Origin: Pantoea sp. Eser
GTDB lineage: Bacteria; Pseudomonadota; Gammaproteobacteria; Enterobacterales; Enterobacteriaceae
NCBI GenBank assembly: GCA_009830035.1
Contig: SZZY01000002.1
Coordinates: 248,001-312,000, forward strand
Direction: 5' to 3'
DNA length: 64,000 nucleotides
This document shows, piece by piece, positions 1-8,712 of this stretch; positions within the stretch are counted from its first letter, which is position 1; the number at the start of each line of letters is the position of its first letter. The notes under the pieces were generated by a model. That model searched no databases, was not told the DNA's origin, and saw only the letters and a list, made by a program, of their open reading frames with translations. Position numbers and translations under genes: made by a program.

Positions 1-1
1 T

Positions 2-728
2 CCGCTGACTAGCGACGATGTGATCTGGTCAATGCGGCGGGTGCTGCACCTCAACCTGGCGCAGGCTTCGGTGTGGAAATCCTACGGTTTCAGCCGCGAC
101 AACGTCGACCAGATGATCACCGCCCCCGATGCCCGCACCGTGGTCATCACCCTGCCAGAACCCAACGATCCACAGCTGGTAATCTACTCGCTGGCGGCGC
201 TCGGCAGCATGGTGGTGCTGGATCGCAAAACGGTGCAGCAGCATGAGGTCAACGGTGACTGGGGCAACCGCTGGCTCAGCACCCACGAAGCCGGTTCCGG
301 CCCGTTCCGGCTGGATATCTGGCAGGCCAAAGATGTGCTGCGCATGAGCCGCTCTGCCGGTTACTGGCGCGGTGAGGCGAAAATGTCCCGGGTGGTGTTC
401 CGCCATCTGCAGGAGTCGCAGACCCTGCGCCTAATGATGGAGAAAGGCGATCTCGATATCGCCAGTAACATGTCGATTCCCGACGTGCGTGCCCCTGCGC
501 CACGATCCCGATCTCACCATTGATACGGTGCGGCGCGGCACGATCTACTACCTAGCGATGAGCATGAAGGACCCACATTTTAACGACGGCCGGGTACGCG
601 AAGCGGTGCGTTATCTGGTGGATTATCAGGAGATCAGTAAGAGCCCGATGACCGGCTACCGTGAGGTGCAGTTCAGCGCGGCCGGTTTACAGCGGCTGCA
701 ACAGACGTTTGGCGTGACGCGTTCCTGA
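2..728 (+). pseudogene. ABC transporter peptide-binding protein (SBP_bac_5 type), broken
   Basis: The frame is open from the left edge, so the start lies outside the window. The text (DDVIWSMRRVL, GSGPFRLDIWQ, EGDLDIA-type segment, DGRVREAVRYLVDY) is typical of periplasmic oligopeptide/dipeptide-binding proteins of the DppA/OppA superfamily. An extra C near 490 (gcccctgcg) shifts the frame; the protein continues in the next frame with LRHDPDLTIDTVRRGTIYY. After the residue around 640 the family pattern stops abruptly and the frame ends at 728, about 150-200 residues short, so a C-terminal deletion is also likely. No partner permease genes are present. Family call is firm, substrate unknown. 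Confidence 0.8.
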
Positions 729-1019
729 CCTGCCGCTCAGCCAGCCTCGCCTGCCCGTCCAGCGCCGCAGCGGCGCTGTTACACAGTTATGAATTCTGTC
801 ACATTTCCGCAAACTGGTGGCACGGGCCAGCCGCCACGCCGCAGCTCAGGGCCATCCGATAACTCACTGATAAAAACGTATTTAACCAAAACAAGCCGCC
901 GAATCATGCAAGCCACGCATCAATCGATGCCCTTTTTGCACTTATTAACCGCCGGTCGCTGATCCACTCTTCAGTCACAGGCGCGGCAAAAAGCGTCATT
1001 CATCGACTGGAGCTCACTG

Positions 1020-2330
1020 ATGCAGACCACCTCACCGACTACGCTTTCCACACGCGCCCGGATCGGCGCAATATTCCGTGTGACCTCAGGCAATTTTCTC
1101 GAACAGTTTGATTTTTTCCTGTTTGGATTTTATGCCACCTACATCGCCCATACCTTCTTTCCGGCCAGCAGCGAGTTTGCCTCGCTGATGATGACCTTTG
1201 CGGTGTTCGGTGCCGGTTTCCTGATGCGGCCGATCGGCGCAGTGGTACTCGGGGCTTACATTGACAAAGTGGGCCGCCGTAAAGGGCTGATTGTAACGCT
1301 TTCGATCATGGCGGCAGGCACCTTCATGATTGTGCTGATCCCTTCCTATCAGAGCATTGGCCTGCGGGCACCGCTGCTGGTGCTGACCGGACGTTTGCTG
1401 CAGGGCTTTTCAGCGGGTGCCGAGCTGGGCGGCGTGTCGGTGTATCTGGCCGAAATCGCCACGCCGGGCCGCAAAGGTTTTTATACCAGCTGGCAGTCAG
1501 GCAGCCAGCAGGTGACGATCATGGTGGCCGCAGCGATGGGCTTTATACTCAATGCGCTGCTGGCCGAGACCGCTATCCGCGAATGGGGCTGGCGTATTCC
1601 GTTCCTGTTCGGCTGTTTGATCGTGCCGTTTATCTTCGTGCTGCGCCGCAAACTGGAAGAGACGGCGGAATTCAGCGCCCGACGCAACCCGCCCGCGCTG
1701 GGACAGGTATTTAAAATTTTGCTGGTTAACTGGCAGGTGGTGATTGCCGGCATGCTGATGGTGGCAATGACCACCACCGCCTTCTACCTGATCACCGTTT
1801 ACGCCCCGACCTTTGGCAAAAAAGTGCTGTTGCTCAGCGCTTCTGACAGCCTGCTGGTGACCCTGCTGGTGGCGGTATCAAACTTCATCTGGCTGCCGAT
1901 TGGCGGCGCGCTGTCAGATCGCTTCGGCCGCAAGCCGCTGCTGATCGCCATGACGCTGCTGGCGCTGACCACCAGCTACCCGGCGCTGAGCCTGCTGGCG
2001 GCGGCCCCCAGCTTCTCGATGATGCTCGGGGTCCTGCTGTGGCTGTCACTGATTTACGGCCTGTATAACGGCGCGATGATCCCGGCGCTGACCGAAATTA
2101 TGCCGGGTGAAATCCGGGTTGCCGGCTTCTCGCTGGCCTACAGTCTGGCCACTGCGCTGTTCGGCGGTTTCACGCCGGTGATGTCGACCGGGCTGATTGA
2201 ACTGACCGGTGATAAAGCCTCACCCGGTTACTGGATGAGTTTTGCTGCCGTCTGCGCCCTGCTGGCGACGCTCTACCTCTACCGCCGGACCGGCAATCCG
2301 GCCCCGGTCGCCAATAACGCGCTGAGCTAA
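1020..2330 (+). CDS. tcuC: MFS citrate/tricarballylate:H+ symporter (CitA/TcuC type)
   Basis: Intact 436-residue major facilitator protein with about 12 hydrophobic segments. Family marks are the N-terminal [18 protein letters not shown] segment, the loop 2-3 motif [12 protein letters not shown] and the loop 8-9 motif [12 protein letters not shown]. These and the length match the metabolite:H+ symporter branch that includes CitA and TcuC, which import citrate or tricarballylate into the cytoplasm. The start is supported by TGGAG about 8 bases upstream of ATG. It is followed after 10 bp by a broken binding-protein gene and then by a convergent LysR gene, a layout like tcu/cit clusters. Substrate is inferred from family and context, not proven. 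Confidence 0.82.
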   Translation: MQTTSPTTLSTRARIGAIFRVTSGNFLEQFDFFLFGFYATYIAHTFFPASSEFASLMMTFAVFGAGFLMRPIGAVVLGAYIDKVGRRKGLIVTLSIMAAGTFMIVLIPSYQSIGLRAPLLVLTGRLLQGFSAGAELGGVSVYLAEIATPGRKGFYTSWQSGSQQVTIMVAAAMGFILNALLAETAIREWGWRIPFLFGCLIVPFIFVLRRKLEETAEFSARRNPPALGQVFKILLVNWQVVIAGMLMVAMTTTAFYLITVYAPTFGKKVLLLSASDSLLVTLLVAVSNFIWLPIGGALSDRFGRKPLLIAMTLLALTTSYPALSLLAAAPSFSMMLGVLLWLSLIYGLYNGAMIPALTEIMPGEIRVAGFSLAYSLATALFGGFTPVMSTGLIELTGDKASPGYWMSFAAVCALLATLYLYRRTGNPAPVANNALS

Positions 2331-2340
2331 GGAGACCGAC

Positions 2341-2930
2341 ATGAAAGGTTATTTTCTCTGTTCATCGCCCTGCTTATCAGCGTGGCGGGCAGTGCCAGCG
2401 CGCAGACCACAGAGCTGACCGTGATGATCTCGGGCGGCTTCAAAGCGGCGTGGGACCGGTTATCTCCGCGCTATGCGGCGCGTGAAGGGATCCAGATCAA
2501 TACGGTGGCTGGCCCGTCGATAGGCAAAACGCCGCAGGCGATCCCGGCCCGGCTGGCGCGGGGTGAACACTCCGATCTGGTGATTATGGTGGGCGATGCG
2601 CTGGGCAATCTGGAAAAACAGGGCCGCACGCTGCCGGGTTCGCGGGTTGAACTGGCCGATTCACGCATCGGGGCGGTGGTCAAACAAGGTGCAACGCCGG
2701 TCGCCATCGACAGCGAAAGCACCCTGCGCGCCACCCTGCAATACACCACCCGCTTTGCCGGCGCGGTGATACGGCAGTCAGCGCAGCCCGATGAAGCGAG
2801 CCAGCTGCTGCGCTGGCTCGCCTCGCCCGAGGTCCAGAAGGTGGTGCGTGAAACCGGGCTGCACCCGATCGGCCAGACCCAACCGGCTGGCGCGACCCAG
2901 CCGATCAGACAGCGTGATACTGTTCAATAA
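2341..2930 (+). pseudogene. ModA-like substrate-binding protein, frameshifted and internally deleted
   Basis: The mature part (TTELTVMISGGFKAAWDRL ... SLEVQ-like segment LASPEVQKVVRETGLHPIG) is a molybdate-binding-protein-like (ModA) periplasmic fold. ATG AAA GG at 2341 is out of frame with the signal peptide FSLFIALLISVAGSASA; one A missing from the AAA run explains it. The stretch between STLRATL and QYTTRFAG lacks roughly 70 residues found in full-length relatives. It lies 10 bp behind the transporter gene and overlaps the end of the convergent LysR gene by 26 bp. Similar accessory binding proteins sit in citrate/tricarballylate clusters; here the role is inferred and the gene is dead. Confidence 0.75.
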
Positions 2931-3804
2931 TCAGCGCTTCCAGCTCACCGGCGACGTGTGACAGCGTGCGGCCGGTTTTCCGCAGCAGGCCAACGGTGCG
3001 TTTCACCGCCGGATCGGTCAGCGGCACCGCCGTCAGCGCGGAGTGACCGGAAGCCGGCCTCGACATGGCGGGCACGGCAGCAATGCCGAGGCCCGCTTCA
3101 ACCATGCCCAGCATGGTGGTGACATGCCGGGTTTCGCAGATGCAGGCTTTCTCCGGCACGATATGCTCCAGCGCCTGATCGAGCAGATTGCGGTTACCGG
3201 AGGTCTTGTCCAGCCCGACCCACTCCTGCTGGTAAAACTCTCGCCAGCTCAGGCTCTGTTTTGCCGCGATCGGATGCTCATGCCGACAGGCCGCCACGTA
3301 AGGATCGTCGATCAGCGGCAGAAAATGGACATCGGGCTGTGCCCGGCCGGAAAAGCTGATGCCGAAATCGGCCTGACCTCCAATCACCGCGTCATAAACA
3401 TTGGCGGCGCTGCTGTCGATCAGCTTGACCCGTACCCGTGGATAGCGGGCCTGAAACAGCCGGATAATGTTGGGCATAAAATAATAGGCGGCGGAGGGCA
3501 CGCAGGCGACGGTGATCAGCCCGGTCCGCGCCAGGCTGACCTCACTCAGATCGGCCATCACCTCTTCAAAATCCACCAACAGCTTGTCTGACCGCTCAGC
3601 AAAGGCGTGTCCTTTCAGCGTCAGGGTGACGCGGCGCGTGGTGCGCTCAAACAAACGGATCCCCAGCGCCGTCTCCAGCTTGTCTATTCTGCGGCTCAGC
3701 GCCGACTGCGACAGGCAGATTGAGTCCGCCGCGAGACGGAAATTGCCATACTCCACCAGCGCGCGAAACGCATAGAGATCGTTAAGATCGATATTAACCG
3801 GCAT
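2905..3804 (-). CDS. LysR-family regulator, probably of the adjacent transporter (TcuR-like)
   Basis: Intact 299-residue LysR-type regulator. The N-terminal winged helix-turn-helix is clear (AFRALVEYGNFRLAADSI, then LSQSALSRRIDKLETALG, residues ~12-52), followed by the two-lobed effector domain (GLITVACVPSAAYYFMP; GMVEAGLGIAAVPA). Such proteins bind DNA as tetramers and respond to a small ligand. Its gene is convergent with the transporter and binding-protein genes and probably controlled them. The ligand is unknown; tricarballylate, citrate or a related acid is a guess from context. All key regions are present and there is no sign of decay. Confidence 0.85.
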   Translation of the reverse strand: MPVNIDLNDLYAFRALVEYGNFRLAADSICLSQSALSRRIDKLETALGIRLFERTTRRVTLTLKGHAFAERSDKLLVDFEEVMADLSEVSLARTGLITVACVPSAAYYFMPNIIRLFQARYPRVRVKLIDSSAANVYDAVIGGQADFGISFSGRAQPDVHFLPLIDDPYVAACRHEHPIAAKQSLSWREFYQQEWVGLDKTSGNRNLLDQALEHIVPEKACICETRHVTTMLGMVEAGLGIAAVPAMSRPASGHSALTAVPLTDPAVKRTVGLLRKTGRTLSHVAGELEALIIEQYHAV

Positions 3805-3828
3805 AGTTGCGCCCTCCTGTAACCCGCA

Positions 3829-4314
3829 TCATGCGTCGTCCCTCTCATCGCCCTGCAAAGCGCTAAAATCGGTCACAAATTGCTGCAGCAACTGTTCCAA
3901 AGCGGCACGGCCGCTCTGCGGCCAATGAGCGAACACCCGCTGGTAGATCTGCGCCCGTTGCGCATCGATTTTATCAGTCATCGCTTTACCGGCCGGGGTA
4001 ATTGCCGCCTCGTTGATCCGCTTATCCTCGGCATTTTTTTGTCGCTGCACCAGGCCGGTCTCTTCTAGCTTCGCCACCTGGCGGCTGACGGTGGTGTAAT
4101 CGCGCCCCACCCGATCGGCGAGCTCCCCGACCCCAATCGGTCCGAACCGGCCGACCTGCACCAGCAGCGGGAACAGGGCGCGATCAAGCTCAATGCCCGC
4201 GCCCCGGATCATCGCCAAATCGCGCTGTGGCCGGTTAAAGGCAGCCACAATGGTGAGTAAGCTGTTATGCAGCGCATCGAACGATGAATTATGTGTATTT
4301 TGCACTTTTTTCAT
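3829..4314 (-). CDS. MarR-family transcriptional regulator
   Basis: Intact 161-residue protein if the ATG at 4314 (MKKVQNTHNSSFD) is used; a longer form starting at 4359 would overlap the operator described nearby, so the shorter start is preferred. The central winged helix domain is typical (FGPIGVGELADRVGRDYTTVSRQVAKLEE, wing AEDKRINEAAITPAGK), flanked by dimerisation helices. MarR proteins repress neighbouring genes and are released by small phenolic or electrophilic ligands. The gene is divergent from a scrap of an NADPH:quinone/alcohol dehydrogenase, the classic target of such regulators. Its target is thus broken while the regulator persists. Confidence 0.85.
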   Translation of the reverse strand: MKKVQNTHNSSFDALHNSLLTIVAAFNRPQRDLAMIRGAGIELDRALFPLLVQVGRFGPIGVGELADRVGRDYTTVSRQVAKLEETGLVQRQKNAEDKRINEAAITPAGKAMTDKIDAQRAQIYQRVFAHWPQSGRAALEQLLQQFVTDFSALQGDERDDA

Positions 4315-4355
4315 TGACGCCATCCAGAGGTAGGAATGATATGTGTAATTTACAC
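4293..4355. promoter_or_regulatory. Candidate MarR-type operator pair
   Basis: A perfect 13-bp palindrome GTGTAATTTACAC (4343-4355) sits between the divergent MarR gene and dehydrogenase scrap. An imperfect copy with the same length, GTGTATTTTGCAC, lies at 4293-4305, 50 bp away, just inside the start of the MarR gene. Two dyads of equal size around the divergent starts fit autoregulation by a dimeric MarR protein. Seen directly as sequence symmetry; binding is inferred. Confidence 0.55.
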
Positions 4356-4386
4356 TCATTTAACCGCAGACAGAAGGCCGCACTCC

Positions 4387-5062
<676 letters not shown>

Positions 5063-5064
5063 AG

Positions 5065-5458
5065 CTGCCGCTGACTGGCGATCATGCCCAGCTTCATTAA
5101 ACAGCACGTGGCTGCGCGCGCCGGCGAACAAGAACAAGGCGATCAGCGCGTCGGTTTTTTCCACGCCGATGGTGCCCATCTGACATAAAATGGCGCCCGG
5201 TTTAAACGCCTCCTGACTCTGCTGCAGCACCTGCTCCGTGGTCTCGCCGTCCGACAGCATCGCAATCACCACATCCGCCTGACGCACTGCCTCTGCGGGC
5301 GAATCGGCCAGTTGCAGACCGGCATGCAGCAGATCGTCGCCGCGTGCGCGGGTCCGGTTCCAGCCGTGGACCTTAAAGCCTTTCTTCAGCAGGTTAGCGG
5401 CAAACGCGTGGCCCATTGCACCCAATCCCAGAACCGCCACTTCAGGTTGTTGACTCAT
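5065..5458 (-). pseudogene. NAD-binding beta-hydroxyacid dehydrogenase-like protein, truncated
   Basis: Starts MSQQPEVAVLGLGAMGHAFA with the Rossmann motif GLGAMG (residues ~11-16), followed by GFKVHGWNRT and VVIAMLSDGETTEQVL and GAILCQMGTIG, the pattern of 6-phosphogluconate/3-hydroxyisobutyrate dehydrogenase-like and imine-reductase-like enzymes. Around residue 120 family similarity ends and the frame runs into unrelated sequence, so the C-terminal helical catalytic domain (about 170 residues) is missing. It is the last of four gene scraps between 4.4 and 5.5 kb. Confidence 0.72.
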
Positions 5459-5785
5459 GCTGACTCCCTTTGATCAATTAGAGGTGATGCGCCGTGACCC
5501 GTCCGGCCCCGACGCATCATGCTTAAAAAAGGCTGTCTTCAGCCTGACGGCAAACGGCCAAAAAATCCAGCCTAACGCGACGGGTCAGCCGGCAATGACC
5601 TATTGCGGCGCGCACGCTGTCGGCGCGCTAATATTCCGGCCGCGTAAGCCTCTTATTCAGGTGACTGCGCTGAATCACCTTTCTGCCTTGATCAACAATA
5701 AACAACTGCCCTGCTGCTGCCGCATTTTGCGTCTCATCCTGCCAGGTCTATGCTTTATTCACTTTCATTCCGCAGAGGCGGTGTA
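5459..5785. other. 327-bp spacer without recognisable gene
   Basis: No coding pattern, tRNA or repeat is recognised here. It must hold the promoters of the divergent dehydrogenase scrap and the membrane-protein gene. The small frames present have no family-like text. Confidence 0.5.
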
Positions 5786-6364
5786 ATGCAGCAATTTGAT
5801 CCGCAAATGCTGCTGTTACTTTGTTTCGTATTACCGGTCTGGCTTATTGCTGGCTTCGCTGACTGGATCTGTACTCGGGCGACCGATATTGAAAATACCA
5901 CTGGCCTGAAAGAAAGCTGGATCCCTATTCTGATGTTTTTGGAGAGGGAACTGCCGTTATTACCGGCCCTGTTTTTAGCGGTAAATGCGCTGGTGATCGG
6001 CTTTATGATTGTGCTGTTTTTCTGTCACGAAGCCACCGCGCTGTGGGATGTCAGCTACGCGGTGGCGGCGCGTGAGGTCAAGCCGATCAAGCAGCATGTT
6101 CACAGTTTTCTTGAGATGGTGCCGCTGATGGCGCTACTGCTGATTATTTCACGGCACTGGCCGCAGTTCCAGGCGTTATTGGGTTTCGGCGATGAGCCGC
6201 CCCGTTTTGAGCTGATGTGGCGCGCCGATCCCCTGCCGACCGGTTATATTGTTTTTGTTCTGTCGACTATTTTCCTGCTGGAGAGGCGAACCTGGCTGGA
6301 AGAGTACTGGCGCGGTAAAAAAGCGCGTAAGCGTGCCGCGAATAAAGCCGCAACCGGCGATTGA
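5786..6364 (+). CDS. Conserved integral membrane protein with His/Asp/Glu-rich helix motif, unknown function
   Basis: Intact 192-residue protein (MQQFDPQML start, preceded by GAGGCGG). Four hydrophobic segments are visible: about residues 8-28, 57-80, 113-128 and 150-165, then a basic tail RGKKARKRAANK. Polar and possibly metal-binding residues are clustered: D26, R31, D34, E36 after helix 1; H81-E82 and D88 at the end of helix 2; the segment QHVHSFLE (103-110) before helix 3. Such patterns are conserved in an uncharacterised membrane family of proteobacteria, sometimes automatically named otherwise. I do not assign a function. It is one of few accessory genes here still intact. Confidence 0.7.
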   Translation: MQQFDPQMLLLLCFVLPVWLIAGFADWICTRATDIENTTGLKESWIPILMFLERELPLLPALFLAVNALVIGFMIVLFFCHEATALWDVSYAVAAREVKPIKQHVHSFLEMVPLMALLLIISRHWPQFQALLGFGDEPPRFELMWRADPLPTGYIVFVLSTIFLLERRTWLEEYWRGKKARKRAANKAATGD

Positions 6365-6567
6365 TTCCTCACCCTGCCGACGGCGGCTATTTGCGAAAGG
6401 CAGATGAGCAGAAAATAAAATAACCGCCGTCGGGCGCAGAACCGATAAAACAGAGTCTGCGGCTGCGCGGCGTCGGGTGAACAGAATAAGCCTGACGACA
6501 CGTAAAGATCTATACCGCAACCCGGCAAAGCATTACCATACGCGCCAATTGTTCCAGCTGGTTCATT

Positions 6568-6607
6568 ATTCATCTTTTTCAGGCCGCATTCATCTTTTTC
6601 AGGCCGC
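6568..6607 (+). repeat. 20-bp tandem duplication before the TonB-receptor start
   Basis: The unit ATTCATCTTTTTCAGGCCGC occurs twice in direct contact (6568-6587 and 6588-6607), ending 5 bases before the ATG at 6613. It duplicates the 5' untranslated segment and probably reflects slippage. Confidence 0.95.
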
Positions 6608-6612
6608 TAAAA

Positions 6613-6885
6613 ATGAAAATAACGTTACTGCTTCAGGCGACGCTGCCGCTGTTGATCCTGCCTGCCCTGTTTCCGCTGTCACTGCTGGCAGAAGAGAATG
6701 ACAATACCCTGGTGGTCAGCGCGACCCCGTCCGAGAGCGGCCTGAATGTACTTGACACGTCCGCCGCGGTCAGTGTGGTCAGCGGTGAGGAGATGCGCCA
6801 CGCGTCAACCTGTCGGAAAATCTCAGCAGCGTGCCCGGCTTACAAATCCAGAAAGGCAGAATCCTGCGCTAGAAGAATCCCAGTG
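6613..6885 (+). pseudogene. yncD: yncD/pqqU TonB-dependent receptor, 5' part
   Basis: Signal peptide MKITLLLQATLPLLILPALF is followed by the TonB box/plug start NTLVVSATPSE, LDTSAAVSVVSGEEMRHA and, after one missing base near 6803, RVNLSENLSSVPGLQIQK. This matches YncD (PqqU), the outer-membrane receptor that imports pyrroloquinoline quinone. A second frameshift lies at the aaaggcag near 6865, and around 6885 the receptor text stops and AT-rich phage DNA begins. The 3' part resumes at about 23436. About 45 plug residues are missing between the two halves, so the join is not a clean insertion. Confidence 0.85.
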
Positions 6886-7040
6886 CATACGGCTCTTAGG
6901 ACAACCTACAGCTTAACAAAGGATTTTAGCTGCGAAGTTAATTATGAAAGAATCGTTAACGGGATTGATTATGGAACTGATGTATTTTACTTAAAGGACT
7001 CAAATGAATTAATGAGAAATTTACGCCCTTCATATCAAAC

Positions 7041-7482
7041 ATGCAGAAGAAACAAAAGCGACTTCCTGAGAAACACGGCCGGGTTATCAGATTTACAATT
7101 TATGCTATTACATTGCTCATAGTGTCGATTCTTTTATGCATGAAAAACATAGAGTTAGAAAATAAAAAGGCCTGGTTTTCAGTTTTAAGCTCAGCTTGTG
7201 TCTGCTTGATTTATACCTTGTCTATATATTATCAATTTGCCAGTTTTCCTGAAAAACAAAAAAATTGAAAGCTCAGGTTGATTCTTCAGCAAACCTGCTA
7301 GCGCTTATAGTGCTTATCGTAACCTATGTGACTGTTGTTTTTTTGGTAAGCCTGATAACTTCTTAGCGGTGATAGCATCAAGCGGTGCCGGGAATATTAT
7401 AATGGGCGCGATATCCGGTGTCTTGATTGCAAGGGTATTCTTCCCTTTCTGGGATTTGCACTCAAAATACCGGAAAATTTAA
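7041..7482 (+). pseudogene. Small multi-pass membrane protein at prophage left end, frameshifted
   Basis: AT-rich frame starting MQKKQKRLPEKHGRVIRF with two hydrophobic segments (FTIYAITLLIVSILL; WFSVLSSACVCLIYTLSIYY), then stop at 7268. Hydrophobic text continues in other frames: ANLLALIVLIVTYVTVVFL and GNIIMGAISGVLIARVFF up to a stop at 7482, immediately followed by a terminator. This suggests one ~145-residue four-helix protein with two frameshifts. It faces the opposite way from the late genes, as expected for a cargo or lysogenic-conversion gene at a prophage end. Family not recognised. Confidence 0.5.
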
Positions 7483-7483
7483 A

Positions 7484-7505
7484 TGCCCGGTCGCCGGGCT
7501 TTTTA
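7484..7505 (+). terminator. Rho-independent terminator
   Basis: GCCCGG-TCG-CCGGGC hairpin followed by a run of five T. It directly follows the small membrane-protein frame on the plus strand and marks the boundary with the convergent tail-fibre gene. Confidence 0.85.
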
Positions 7506-8712
7506 TCCGTCCAGGCCATCAAGGTCTTTAAGACTGACTCCCATGGCATTAATAATCTCAGACTGTTCAGAGATAATTTTATGCTGGGCCTGTAGTGCCT
7601 GAGCTAGCTTAGCAATCATTGGCACCTGATTAAGGAAGTATGCATCTGAATTATTTGGATCAGCTTCGATATCATAATCTTCCGGTAATCTCTTACCGCC
7701 AACGCATTCCGGTGAGACTTTCACAAGGTCGTTTGCAATAAATCCGAGCTGGTCTGCTGTTTCGGGAATGATGCCACGAGCCTTCATTTTGAAATCGGCT
7801 GGCCGCCACTGTAACACTTCTTCAAGAGCCTTAGTCGCATCATCCCTGTAGTTGATATCTTTGTTCAGACCCTTATCAGACGTACTCGACAGAGTTACAT
7901 TGCCAACCTGTGTCGAGTCAATCCAGGCCTCAAGTACAGGTGCAGCGGAATTTTAGGAATTCCAGTAATACTGCCACGTATTTTCCTGATAAACACCAGA
8001 GATACCTCTCTTCCCTTTTATACCTCTTACCTGACCAATTAACGAGTCGGCGAGGGTCATGGTGCCGCCGGCGGCACTTCCTCTTGCAAAGTTTAAATTA
8101 CCGTCATTTATATTAATTCCCCATAGCGCATTGCTGTCACCATTTCCCCGGTAAATATTTATCCCTCCGCTATAGTTGGCACCTCCTACACGCAAGCCAC
8201 CATCGATACGGAAAGATACACCCCCGCCTGATGCGCTGACCTCAATGGCCTGAGCTTCAGTATGAATAATCCTAGCCGTGTAATCAGCTGTCGAACTGTT
8301 ATAGTGAAAATCAATGTACGGGGTGCTGCCGGTTAGCTCGATTGCTGGCGCTGTTAATGCAGCCGTCATGGCAACAGAGCCGTCACGTTTGATTAAACCT
8401 CCCCATGCCGGGCCGGTGTACTGGCTGCCATCAGGGAGTGTCACTGTGACATTCCCTGTGCCGCTAAAAATCTGTTGCCAGTTCTGCTTGTCCAGATTAA
8501 GGCCGCGAATGGCCCTGGCAGTATCAGCTGCTGTCTGAGCAGTAATGCCTACCATCGCGGCATTTGGCAGTGCAGTCCAGGCCACGCCCGATGCTGTGGG
8601 CCTGGTGTAAGCCGTAACTAGGGTAACGCCAGTGGCGGAGTTAACGGATTGCACAGCGAGCGTGTAGGTCACGCCACCGACGACTGCGATAATAAAATCG
8701 TTGGCTTTTCTC
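7503..8712 (-). pseudogene. Tail fibre with C-terminal S74-type intramolecular chaperone, one ochre stop
   Basis: The minus strand encodes ADTARAIRGLNLDKQNWQQI ... VTLPDGSQYTG, a repetitive beta-rich shaft, ending YYWNS-stop at 7953-7955. The same frame continues for another ~150 residues with VTLSSTSDKGLNKDINYRDD, RGIIPETADQLGFIANDLV and YFLNQVPMIAKLAQALQAQH, the pattern of the endosialidase-type auto-cleaving trimerisation chaperone (peptidase S74). Without the stop it would be ~405 residues. The 5' end is joined out of frame to the remains of gene J at about 8712, so its N-terminus is lost. Fibres bind the host surface. Confidence 0.8.
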
